Positions 33,680 to 44,475 of a stretch of DNA of 64,000 bases are shown here, in pieces. The stretch covers positions 6,491,030-6,555,029 of the forward strand of contig OX365947.1 of NCBI GenBank assembly GCA_947247005.1. The letters run 5' to 3'. The notes under the pieces are model-generated. The model was not told the DNA's origin. It saw only the letters and a list, made by a program, of their open reading frames with translations, and did no database searches. Positions within the stretch are counted from its first letter, which is position 1. The number at the start of each line of letters is the position of its first letter. This DNA is from Spisula solida. Its lineage: Eukaryota; Mollusca; Bivalvia; Venerida; Mactridae. The position numbers and the translations under genes were made by a program.

Positions 33680-33930
33680 TTGATTTGTTAAAGTGTTGAA
33701 AATGTCATTTGGCACATTTTCTTTGTCATTGTGTACTATTTATGACATAATTTTATAGATGTAATTAAATTTCACTATGAAATAAGCCAAATAACAATAT
33801 TTAGTACTTATTGAACATTATTACAACTTCTTGACCTCAAATAGTGTCGCTCTGAACCTTAAAAGACAGGATTTCAGTACTTTTGTGCTGAGTGCTGAGT
33901 GTAAGTATTGGTTGTAATTCCGGGCCTAGG
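33680..33930 (+). mobile_element. MITE family D, right half
   Basis: Shares AAAGTGTTGAAAATG, ATTTTCTTTG, GTACTATTTATGA and terminal GAGTGCTGAGTGTAAGTATT then GGTTGTAATTCCGGGCC with the copy at 17072-17472. The left TIR was not found. Confidence 0.65.
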
Positions 33931-34021
33931 TTAGCTTCGATCATGACATCGGCTGTAGTGCACGATCATTTCATTAACGTTTGAAGAAGCTGGTTGTGGA
34001 AGAATAAGCAAGAATCGTTAG

Positions 34022-34575
34022 AGGTCACAAACCACTTAATAAAATTGTTCTTTAGCTCAATGTAAAGTGACAGTCAGCCCCAGATAATATCATGTTAAAG
34101 TCTATGGCCAGTTCACAGACCTATATAATTGAAAAGCAGTATGTTGCAGCTACAAAATAAGACCAAAAAACAGGGGGGGGGGTCATATTTAATAAGAAAG
34201 ATTTTGTTCGTCAAAGGCGGTAGACAATTTTTTACAGACGCGCGGACCGATCCAATGTGGGTTTTACCCTACTCTACTTTCGCTTTGTCGTATATGCCAA
34301 AATCTCACAAAATATTCAAGATGAAACACATTCACTCATTCAACTACATGTCGAGGGCTTGGTGCAAAACTATTGCAACTACATAAATTTATATAGTCAT
34401 GTACAATAGTTTTGCACTGGGCCCTCGATGTATACAATACCTTTAACCTCAACAAGATGATTCTAGCTCCATTTTGTCAAGGCATATCACGATTTCCAGG
34501 CAAATAGAAGTTTCTGTAAGGACTATTTAAGTCTATCCGATTTTGGGTCGCGTATGCATTTAGTGGTTTATAACC
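34022..34575 (+). mobile_element. MITE family B, copy 2, carrying a nested insertion
   Basis: Ends AGGTCACAAACCACTTAAT and ATTTAGTGGTTTATAACCT. Most of its length matches 15502-15975, except for an 80-bp insertion at 34351-34430. Confidence 0.85.
34351..34430 (+). mobile_element. 80-bp palindromic insertion with known empty site
   Basis: Arms TCGAGGGCTTGGTGCAAAAC and the inverse GTTTTGCACTGGGCCCTCGA form a hairpin. Comparison with the sister MITE at 15502-15975, which reads ACTACATGTATGCAATACC uninterrupted, fixes the insertion precisely. It suggests a 3-bp duplication ATG. Confidence 0.8.
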
Positions 34576-35641
34576 TAGATAATTTCCTATGAAGTTGATT
34601 GGCAGAGTACGAGGGGTGTTCGATATTGTATCGTCACTTGGGTCACAAATATGAAAATTCGTTGATATCTTAAAATATTTTCAGATTTCTAGAACAATTA
34701 AGATTTCCGCAATATTGCTTGAAAAATCAATAAAGTTTGATTACCGGACTGTTGTTTCTGTTGTCTTTTCAAAGGTATAGTAATAGACACTGCGACTTTT
34801 TGTGAATAACTGTCGATTAAAAATTCCTTTCAGGAAATAATCTTATTCCACATCTATCATATTCTAAATAATGTAAATGCCTTCCATAAAAACATGATTA
34901 GCTGTACTTGATCGCCATTTTTGAATAAAAAAGAGCATTTCAAAGTCGCGAACATATGTGTCAAAATAAGTCAAAAGCATGCTATTTTTCAATGAAAATT
35001 TTCAAATAGTTTCATTGGTTAGAATTTGGCATAATATACATGTATGTAAACCTGACAACCATTAAAATTGGTTTCTTTGAACATTTTGCGATCAAAATAC
35101 AATTGATATGAAGTAATTGGTGCGTGAACCAACAAGCATCATTTGGTATAAATAAGAGTGATCTCCCTTGTTTTTGACCGTTTTACTTGTCGACAACAAA
35201 TAATTTCATTTTGATTTTAAGTTCTGATGGAAGCATAAGTGTACTCGTGTATACCCTCTTCTAAGTTCAATAAATTACTTAATTGTTGAGGAAAGGCTAT
35301 GTAATTTTCCAGATATGGAATAAAAACCTACACCTTTTAGACAGTAATAGTAGAATCCTTCTAAATAGTGTCATAACAATGCAAAGGACAAGGACAATAC
35401 ATATCAAACGTCCCTCGTATATAATGATAAATGTTTGAAATAACGGCGTAACAAAAACAATGGTTTTCTAAAAAATAGGCATTTATAGAGTTTTATTTCA
35501 AATAGTTCTTTAATCAAATGACACAAGTAACAATAAAAACTGTACATTGTTTAAAATATATGATGGCTGTGAAGAATTGAATGACATGATACATGTACAC
35601 GGTAAGTTCATCTTAACGACTTGATCATGTCGATAATTATG
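34576..35641. other. Downstream of the GPCR, no other gene seen
   Basis: AT-rich sequence. On the minus strand an AATAAA at 35492-35497 could be the GPCR poly(A) signal, about 150 bases after its stop. Confidence 0.4.
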
Positions 35642-36967
35642 TTATGTCCCTGAAGGTATTCCGAAAGTTTCCCGTGATGCGTTACTTGTGGATATTTGTC
35701 TGATAGGTGAGTTAGTCGGAGTAGGAACTGTTGCTATATTTGTGGAATGTGACGTCACAATACCTCGGGGTACTCCCGCGCTGTACATACTAGACACTCT
35801 GGATACCGCGGCCCTGGTGTTCCGTAAGCACAAAACGTGCACAAATTTCTGTCGAAACTTCCGACCACTAAGACAATACAAGTAAAAGTTTACGGCATGA
35901 TGAAAATCGGATAACAGGAAAACGAGCTGATACACTAGATAGTATTGAGCAGTGCCTAACTGTGTGTTGCTCCAAGTCCAATATTCACGTGCGATGAAAA
36001 ATATACAGTTCGGCATTACTAAGATGACGAAAGTTATTGACGTTGTAAGTAGCATCAACGTTACTTGTTTTTGTTGAGTACTCTTCTCTGTCGAATGTTG
36101 CATGCGATTGGTCAAAGTTCGGTGGGCTCTGCTGGATTTTCGGATAGCGTAAATAATCAAACTGTTAAGAACACAGATAAGAATGATTGGTATTATTGCG
36201 TATAAAGCGCCATCTATCCAGTACCAGATAATTTGGATGAACTTCCGGTAGCGTTCCTTTGGTCTGCAGTCCCATGACATAAACGGATCCTTCACTTCCT
36301 CGAAAGTGAAAACGAACTGTAAGTTAGCAAGAATGAGCAATATAAGTAAAATGACGAGTGTTGATATTGAATGTCTTTTTGTACACAACTTTCGTACTTT
36401 GAAAGGAAACCATATTGCGATGAACCTCTCCGTTGTCATGGCTACTAGGATCCAATTAGAATACATCTGTGAGGCGGTACCGAGCATGAATGTTAACTGA
36501 CACATAGTGTCACCAAGGCGGACATCATTTTTGGTGAGCAAAACATAGGCAAGCTTAAAAGCAATGGCGGTTAAGTCGGCAACAGCAAGTGATAGCATGT
36601 AGAGTGAAGATGACAGTTTGTTGTTACCTATGAAGGTCAAGGTCACGATACAAGCAATGTTTCCTGGAACACCTACAGCACATACAACATACAGATAGTA
36701 TGTGTTTATAAATTCGGCTACAGAATATTCCGTATATTGTGTAAATGAGTCATACTCATAATCACCAGGTGTTGTAGATATATTGGCGCCAAATACCATC
36801 GATCTATTGTCGTATTCTATTGTAGCATTAACCGGCAGAATTGACACTTTCTCCAGCTCCGTGATGTTCGGTTGTATTGTCGATGTTGTTGCCATGGTAA
36901 CAAACGACTCACCAGCCTGCAAGTACAAAGACACACACACAAATGAGATTGCAGTCACAATATACAT
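35642..36967 (-). CDS. Orphan class A (rhodopsin-like) peptide-type GPCR
   Basis: 441 residues, one exon. An N-terminal hydrophobic segment (1-20) is probably a signal peptide, followed by an ectodomain with N-glycosylation sites at 34, 47, 54 and 62 and an acidic Tyr-rich patch (GDYEYDSF). Seven membrane spans lie near 89-112, 121-143, 156-184, 200-222, 248-274, 301-326 and 340-367. Hallmarks: GN (N103) in span 1, LAVADL (D131) in span 2, C156 with C234 for the extracellular disulfide, ERF at 180-182 in place of DRY, and NFYLY at 360-364 in place of NPxxY. The tail is Ser/Thr-rich. The layout fits invertebrate neuropeptide receptors; no ligand can be assigned. The start is the first in-frame ATG. 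An out-of-frame ATG at 36978 opens an eight-codon uORF overlapping it. A family A repeat copy abuts the 5' side. Confidence 0.85.
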   Translation of the reverse strand: MYIVTAISFVCVSLYLQAGESFVTMATTSTIQPNITELEKVSILPVNATIEYDNRSMVFGANISTTPGDYEYDSFTQYTEYSVAEFINTYYLYVVCAVGVPGNIACIVTLTFIGNNKLSSSLYMLSLAVADLTAIAFKLAYVLLTKNDVRLGDTMCQLTFMLGTASQMYSNWILVAMTTERFIAIWFPFKVRKLCTKRHSISTLVILLILLILANLQFVFTFEEVKDPFMSWDCRPKERYRKFIQIIWYWIDGALYAIIPIILICVLNSLIIYAIRKSSRAHRTLTNRMQHSTEKSTQQKQVTLMLLTTSITFVILVMPNCIFFIAREYWTWSNTQLGTAQYYLVYQLVFLLSDFHHAVNFYLYCLSGRKFRQKFVHVLCLRNTRAAVSRVSSMYSAGVPRGIVTSHSTNIATVPTPTNSPIRQISTSNASRETFGIPSGT

Positions 36968-37004
36968 GAAGTCCACATTTTGTGGATATGGAATAATATA
37001 ACAG

Positions 37005-37270
37005 AAAGTCGGACATGGAGGGCAGCACTCAACCCAACCAGCCTAGCACAGAAAACACAAAAATGCCACCAAAAAGCCAGACGACCAAGCCACAGCAACC
37101 ATAAAAAGCCGAAAGTCCCATCCGAATGACCCAGCCTCAACGCGCTAAACGTCCTAGCCGAATGCACCAGCCCTAACTAGCCGAGCGCCCAGCCGAACAG
37201 CCCAGCCCTAACAAGCCGAGCGCCCAGCCGAACGACCAAGTCCAGACAAGCCGAATGTCCAACCCTAAAC
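37005..37270 (+). repeat. Dispersed repeat family A, copy 10
   Basis: AAGTCGGACATGGAGGGCAG, CCAGCCTAGCACAGAAAAC, then several CAGCCGAACGACC-type units. It lies within about 40 bases of the GPCR start, so it may supply part of that gene's 5'UTR. Confidence 0.75.
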
Positions 37271-37599
37271 AGCGAAGTAGTGGGTATAAGTATTACTTAG
37301 TTTACGCTAGAAACAGAATATATGTGATCCAGTTCTATATGTGATCCAGTTCGATGTCTTTATTCAAATTCGATATTGCACATTCTCAACAGCCTGCTGA
37401 TGGAGTTCTTTGAGATTCCAATCCATTGTTTTACTATTGCAATCCTTACCATTGTAACATACATAGATACAAAGTGCGGTATATTGGTTAGCAGCTTAGA
37501 AGGCATGAAGCTTAAATAATACACCATGGAAAATATGACCTACCCACAAATATGGAAAATTCTATTCTGTCGTCATGAATAATATTCTGTAATTACAAA

Positions 37600-37995
37600 A
37601 ATAGAGGATCTTGCATGAGTGCTCATTACATACGAGTTTTATTAACGAGTGGACAAAACGATAAAGCCTCGTGTCATATTGTTTTTGTCGACGAGTTTAA
37701 TAAAACTGGTATGTAATGAGCACGAATGTAAGATTCTATTTATCACATAACCTTAGAAAACGCTCATTGTTCAAAAGGATGATGTACGCTGCATAAGTTT
37801 CAGCCAAAATCCAGCGGTACAATTAGCGCGACGTCATGGCGACGTTGATATTATCCTGACGTCTTTGACGGATCAATGCATGGATTGGCTAACGTCACGT
37901 AAAGCTCATTAAAATATTTATTGCACGGTCTGGGAGTGCCGAACGATATTTACGGCACGACTTTACGGCACTCCTGAACCGCAGGTTATGTGATA
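37600..37995. mobile_element. Compound foldback element
   Basis: Two adjacent inverted structures. 37600-37741 is a hairpin with arms containing GTGCTCATTACATACGAG and TTTTATTAACGAGTGG. 37741-37995 is bounded by TATCACATAACC and GGTTATGTGATA. The shared AATAG...TATCACAT edge suggests one element family. Confidence 0.7.
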
Positions 37996-38956
37996 AAAAT
38001 AGATAGAACATGTATAACATCAAAAGGCCAATGATTTAACTTAACATCAACCACTGTGACCGAGAAAACCCACGTGACCACGACCTCGACTATCCACACA
38101 TTATAAAATACTATAATCGTAGAATTCTTGATATGACTCCCACACCGACCGTAGTATGTTTAAAGTGGCAGAATAAATACCAATAATGTCTCTATTAACG
38201 TCTACTTATATCGAAACTATTAGCCATTTCTAGCCTTCTTAACAGATCTCCTAGAGAGCGCTGCGACAGTCAGCGTGGAACATTTTCTTCACATGTGGTG
38301 ACACCGAATTACCCCCAGCCGTGCGATCGGTCAGCAAGGTCACTGATACTTAAATGCATTCTTAACATTCCTCACATAAATAAGGTATTTCCATTTAACT
38401 CGAAGTACCGAAAGGTAGGGGTGGGAACGAAGGAGCGTAAACTCATATAAAATCAAAACTCAAATCCTCACACAAGTGTACATTATCAATGTTTTATAAT
38501 TTGAACGACGTTGGTGTTCAACATTAGTACTTAGTATTTAATTTGTGTCTTTAGAATAAATTGATGTGGTTATTTTAGAAATATGATATCATTATACACC
38601 GACATTCGTTTCACAAATACGCACATGATATTCTAAAAAGTTCTATATGCACAGTGGCACAGGTCCGTGAAAAGTGACCTAGCCCACCTATATAATTATA
38701 CATATAGTCGGTATTGGACACTTTTCATGCACATGGGTACCTAATCAAAAGCTGTCAAAGCTCGATCTTGTATTTTCGCATAACTTTTGTCACGCCTTTA
38801 ATGCGCTGATTTTACTAAGAATTCGACTGATATCCTTAAGTTGGGACATATTGCCAACAGCAGAAGTACAAGTAGACATATATAATCATCATTTATAACT
38901 TAATTAATGAGGGCTTACCAATCGGCCATGGAAAGCATGCTTATTGTTGTGTCCAG
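37996..38956. other. No gene seen
   Basis: Holds TAGCCATTTCTAGCCTTC at 38221-38238, matching the unit of the 42-bp array 3 kb away, and TTCTTCACATGTGGTGACACC near 38285, which vaguely recalls an LTR/primer-binding junction. Neither supports a gene. Confidence 0.35.
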
Positions 38957-39109
38957 GGTACTGTTTTATCAAAGCAAATACGGAAATCGTAAACTTACGT
39001 TCAAATTTAAGTTCTTTATAATTCTTTAACGACTGTAAAATCAGGACAGATGCTGTCTGTAGGAGTTGATTAACTTAAGATTTACGTAAGTGCTTCGATG
39101 AAACCGTAC
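38957..39109 (+). mobile_element. Foldback MITE family F, compact copy
   Basis: Left GGTACTGTTTTATCAAAGCA and right inverse ending AAACCGTAC, with inner TTACGTTCAAATTTAAGTTC. 153 bp. Confidence 0.7.
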
Positions 39110-39643
39110 ACTGAACCATTAGAAAAGAATTGTAGCATCTGTTGTACATAACTTATATAATTTATCGAACTCGCGAATATAGCGTTAATTAAACCATCGC
39201 GAATTATTCTGTTTTGACAGTAGTTCTAGCCATCCGTCAAATATATGTAATATTGTAAAAATCCTTCAAATGATTTAAATACTGTTTGAAAATATATTCT
39301 TACTGAAACATGCTCAATATTGTCATTTCAACTGTTATATGTCCCATTTTACCAGTAAGTGTTCTTTCATATCAGTACTTGTAATTAGCTTTTAACAGGA
39401 AAACAACGTCGGTCCGTGTTTCGATGGTATTAAAAATGAGTCAAACGCCGGCAAATAATGTCCAAGAGAAATAATTATGTTTTTCGTTTTGTATCCGGCG
39501 CACATCAACTTTCACGAGCGGTTTCCTAGCGTTTGGCAGCAATTTTACGTTGCGGTTATATAATAATAATAATTATTGTGTTAGCGTAATGATAAATCAA
39601 AATTTTGCTAACTAAGATCTATGGTTCAAATGCAGAGTAAATA
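39110..39643. other. No gene seen
   Basis: AT-rich sequence up to the TA that flanks the large inverted-repeat element. Confidence 0.35.
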
Positions 39644-41184
39644 GCCTAAGAGCTGAGGGCGATTTATTCAAAATTGGAGTCCATCTCTTAAACTTGCACT
39701 ACAGTTGAACATATGACCGAACATTAAGAAAATCCATTTCTTACAAATTTCCTCTTTCACAACCGCTCAGCATCCAAGATGGCGGCCAAGATGGCCGCCA
39801 TTTTTACGCGAAAATGGTACTGAACGCTTATTTGTGCATGAAATGAATTGTTTTCTCACAAATATGTATCAAAATGTACTTATAAGTTGAAAAATGAATG
39901 GAAGACACATTTTTATCTGTTTTAATAGTAAATTTCGACATTTTGGAAAAGCTATGACCCATATAGAGGCCCAAAATTGGCTATTTTTAGGGTATTTTTC
40001 TTAATTTTGTATTGTCAATAACTTAAAAGTACATTTATGACTGTAAATTTTACATTTAATTGGTTTCATTTATTCTATATATTTAGTGTGAAAAATATGA
40101 GGGTGTAAGATGTACAACTTTTTTAGTTTTATGCGTTCCCTAAGGGTGTGAAGTGGGTGGGGTAAATTCACATCAAAAGTGAAAAAATAAGAAACTGCCT
40201 CTTTTTAACTAATTATTTATGTATTTAGACCATATTGGGTTGACTTATATAATGTGAATGAAATTATGCATTTTGAAATCAGTTTTGGTTGCTCGTGCTC
40301 TATTTTACAAAGTGGGTGGGGTAAAATTTCATAAATAGTTTTAAAGATTTAATAACGAGATTAACCAATGATTGTTTTTAAACTCTGAGCTCTGTTTTTC
40401 TTCTGACCTATGATAAACTATTCTGAAATGTTCTTCAAGCTGCTTTTGTATATAATAAATGAGAGATTGTACAAATAAACACGTTACATGACTTCGCCTG
40501 TTAAAAGTGGGTGGGGTAAAACAATGCAAAAATGAGAATAATGACAATTTGCAGAAATTGCATTCTATGATTTATTTTGATTAATATAGACAGTACAAGT
40601 CTATTTGGTATTATAAGATATATTTATTGCAGCATTTCGCTGTTTTAAAATTGGTCATGCTTAATATTGTGAAGTGGGTGGGGTAAAATCACGTAAATTG
40701 TGAAACTTCATAATGGGCGTCATTATAAGCTAAAACCAATGGGTATGCGATCAGAAGAACTTTCATACACACCGTCATCAGTAGTACAACCGCCACAATT
40801 GACAATAAACCGAATCAAATGAGACTTAAATTTCATACATGTAAATGATGTTGAATATTTGCATTCTGGTATATCTCATGATATGCAGCAAATTGCCTTG
40901 CAACACTGACAATTTCATGGCCAAGGTTAGGGTCAATGTAGTTATAAGGTCAAAGTACAGAAAAAGCAACTTTATAACATTTTTTCACGTTTCAGGTGAT
41001 GTTTGAAATACTGATTCAATTTTATAATGCTTAATAATGAAATTATTTTAAATATAGGTCTATATATAAATAATTGTTTGTGTAAAAAGGACAATTATAC
41101 ACATTGTAAAACGAAATAAAAGACGCCTTTGCTCGTACTACAACTAGAAAAGTCATAATTATCCCATGTCGTGAACTCCCAACA

Positions 41185-42660
41185 AGCATATAAAGCCATT
41201 TCTAGCCTTCAGTAGTAGTCACCACCGGTGGATGAAGCCATTTCTAGCCTTACGAAGGAGTCACCACCAGTGGATGAAGCCATTTCTAGCCTTATGGAGT
41301 AGTCACCAAGGGCGGATGAAACCATTTCTAGCCTTATGGTGTAGTCACCACCAGTGGATGGATCCATTTCTAGCCTTATAGAGGAGTCACCACCAGTGGA
41401 TGAAGCCATTTCTAGCCTTATGGAGTAGTCACCACCAGTGGATGGAGCCATTTCTAGCCTTATAGAGGAGTCACCACCAGTGGATGAAGCCATTTCTAGC
41501 CTTATGGAGGAGTCACCAACGGCGGATGAAGCCATTTCTAGCCTTATGGAGGAGTCACCACCAGTGAACGAAGCCATTTCAAGCCTTTTGGAGGAGTCAC
41601 CACCAGTGGATGGATCCATTTCTAGCCTTATAGAGGAGTCACCACCAGTGAATGGAGCCATTTCTAGCCTTATGGAGGAGTAACCAACGGCGGATGAAGC
41701 CATTTCTAGCCTTATGGAGGAGTCACCACCAGTGGACGAAGCCATTTCAATCCTTTTGGAGGAGTCACCAACGGCGGATGAAGCCATTTCTAGCCTTATG
41801 GAGGAGTCACCACCAGTGGACGAAGCCATTTCAAGCCTTTTGGAGGAGTCACCACCAGTGGATGGAGCCATTTCTAGCCTTATAGAGGAGTCATCACCAG
41901 TGGATGAAGCCATTTCTAGCCTTATGGAGGAGTCACCAACGGCGGGTGAAGCCATTTCTAGCCTTATGGAGGAGTCACCACCAGTGGACGAAGCCATTTC
42001 AAGCCTTTTGGAGGAGTCACCACCAGTGGATGAAGCCATTTCTAGCCTCATGGAGGAGTAACCACCAGTGAATGGAGCCATTTCTAGCCTTATGGAGGAG
42101 TAACCACCAGTGGATGAAGCCATTTCTAGCCTTATGGAGGAGTCACCACCAGTGGATGGAGCCATTTCTAGCCTTATAGAGGAGTCACCACCAGTGGATG
42201 GAGCCATTTCTAGCCTTATAGAGGAGTCACCACCAGTGGATGAAGCCATTTCTAGCCTTATGGAGGAGTCACCAACGGCGGATGAAGCCACTTCTAGCCT
42301 TATGGAGTAGTCACCACCAGTAGATGAAGCCATTCATAGCCTTATGGAGTAGTCACCACCAGTGGATGGAGCCATTTCTAGCCTTATGGAGGAGTCAGCA
42401 CCATTGGATGAAGCCATTTCTAGCCTTATGAAGGAGTAACCACCAGTGGATGAAACCATGTCTAGCCTCATGGAGTAGTCACCAACGGCATATGAAGCCA
42501 TTCCTAGCCTTATGGAGTAGTCACCACCATCGGAATGAGCCTTTCTAGCCTTATGGAGTAGTCACCACCATCGGAATGAGCCTTTCTATCCAAATGGAGT
42601 AGTCACCACCAGTGGATGCAGCCATTTCTAGCCTTATGGAGGAGTCACCACCAGTGAATG
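41185..42660 (+). repeat. 42-bp tandem array, type 1, about 35 copies
   Basis: Unit GCCATTTCTAGCCTTATGGA, GGAGTCACCACCAGTGGATG, AA. The period is a multiple of three; the plus strand reads EAISSLMEESPPVD and the minus strand reads another 14-residue unit over more than 370 residues. Stops (GGAGTAG, GGAGTAACC) interrupt the plus frame in several units, and no start, signal peptide or splice site frames it. Confidence 0.95.
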
Positions 42661-43385
42661 AAGCCATTTCTAGCCTTATGGAGTACTCCCCTACTGCGTA
42701 TGAAGACATTTCTAGCCTTATGGAGTACTACCGTACTGTGAATGAAGACATTTCTAGCCTTATGGAGTACTCCCCTACTGCGTATGAAGACATTTCTAGC
42801 CTTATGGAGTACTCCCCTACTGCGTATTAAGACATTTCTAGCCTTATGGAGGACTCCCCTACTGCGTATGAAGACATTTCTTGCCTTATGGACTACTCCC
42901 CTACTGCGTATGAAGACATTTCTAGCCTTATGGAGTACTCCCCTACTGCGTATGAAGACATTTCTAGCCTTATGGAGTACTCCCCTACTGAGAATGAAGA
43001 CATTTCTTGCCTAATGGAGTACTCCCCTACTGCGTATGAAGACATTTCTAGCCTTATGGAGTACTCCCCTACTGCGAATGTAGACATTTCTGGCCTTATG
43101 GAGTACTCCCCTACTGGGTTTGAAGACATTTCTTGCATTATGGAGTACTCCCCTACAGCGTATGAAGACATTTCTAGCCTTACGGAGTACTCACCTACTG
43201 CGAATGAAGACATTTCATGTCTTATGGAGTACTCCCCAACTGCGTATGAAGACATGTCTTGCCTTATGGAGTACTCCCCTACTGCGTATGAAGACATTTC
43301 TTGCATTATGGAGTACTCCCCAACTGCGTATGAAGACATTACTTGCCTTATGGAGTACTCCCCTACTGCGAAAAAAGCAGTTGAT
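42661..43385 (+). repeat. 42-bp tandem array, type 2, about 17 copies
   Basis: Same phase and period as type 1, with a different second half: GACATTTCTAGCCTTATGGA, GTACTCCCCTACTGCGTATG, AA, reading EDISSLMEYSPTAY. Decayed units continue to about 43650. The switch of subtype at one point shows two separate rounds of expansion. Confidence 0.95.
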
Positions 43386-44475
43386 AGCCTTATGGGGTAC
43401 ATGTACTCTCAATCAGCGGATAAAGTCCATGCCAGATAGAGTACTTGTCACAAGTGGATATGTCATTCCAAGGCCTATAAGAAACTCAATACTGCCAGTA
43501 AAAGCCATTCATATCCATTTGTAGAACTCCCAACCAGTGGTAAACTGATTCCCAGTCATGTTAGGGTATGCAACGCAACTAGAATAACCATTCCTAGCAG
43601 TATGGAGTACTGGCCAAATGTTTACTTACTACTCCTAGCAAAAGCCCTTCTTAGCCATATTAAGTATGGAGTATGTATATGAAAACGCTAGTTTTACTCT
43701 TATGTTTGCCTATCTATTGGTTTTAGCCTATAAAGTCGCCACACTATACCGGTGAACGCTCCTATTATCAGATATTTTACCCCACCCACCCATAAACTAA
43801 GCATGATGGATACACACCTAGTTTAAAAACAACAATAGGTCATAACAAATAAGTCTTTTATAAAGAAAAAGATGTGTACTGTTTATATTGAGCAAAATAA
43901 TACATAGAATGCAAAATTATGTAATTTCTTATTTTTTTCACTTTGGGGTATATTTACCCCACCCACTTCAAACCCTTAGCGATAGCATGCAACTAAAAAA
44001 GTTGTAAATCTTACACCCTCATTTTCTTCATACTAAATTTACGAAATAAATAAAATCATTTAAATGTTAAATTTATAGTCATAAAATGTACTTTTAAGTT
44101 ATTGACAATACAAAATATAGAAAAATACCCCAAAATAGCCAATTTTGGGCCTCTATATGGGTCATAGCTTTTCCAAAATGTCGAAATTTACTATCAAAAC
44201 AGATAAAAGTGTGTCTTCCATTCATTTTTCAACTCATAAGTACATTTTGTAACATATTTTTGAGAAAACAATTCGTTTCATGCACAAATAAGCGTTCAGT
44301 ACCATTTTCGCGTAAAAATGGCGGCCATCTTGGACGCCATCTTGGATGCTAAGCGGTTGTGAAAGAGGAAATTTGTAAGAAATGGATTTTCTTAATGTTC
44401 GGTCATATGTCCAACTGTGGTGCAAGTTTAAGAGATGGACTCCAATTTTGAATAAATCGCCCTCAGCTCTTAGGC

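Larger units (their letters stand above)
39644..44475. mobile_element. 4.8-kb inverted-repeat element with subterminal G-rich motifs and a minisatellite core
   Basis: The outer arms (39644 to about 40160, and about 43950-44475) are inverted copies of each other, mostly matching over more than 500 bases. They start GCCTAAGAGCTGAGGGCGAT and are flanked by TA at 39642-39643 and 44476-44477. Inside each arm lies the motif AGTGGGTGGGGTAAA: four direct copies on the left (40152, 40311, 40506, 40673) and two inverted copies on the right (43776-43790, 43953-43967). The centre is a 42-bp tandem array. No transposase was found. TA target sites and long TIRs suggest a Tc1/mariner-type or foldback element; the repeated G-rich motif may be the transposase-binding site. 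Confidence 0.75.

Noticed and set aside
35642..36976. GPCR start three codons further upstream
   Set aside because: That codon is GTG. The first in-frame ATG is at 36965-36967 and gives an intact signal peptide.
38220..38340. LTR end plus primer-binding site (TTCTTCACATGTGGTGACACC)
   Set aside because: No partner LTR, no gag or pol and no tRNA complement that could be established by eye.
41209..42333. A 374-codon minus-strand frame as a real gene
   Set aside because: It runs only as far as the minisatellite does, lacks a signal peptide, domain or splice sites, and the opposite strand is equally open. Kept as a finding about the array, not as a gene.
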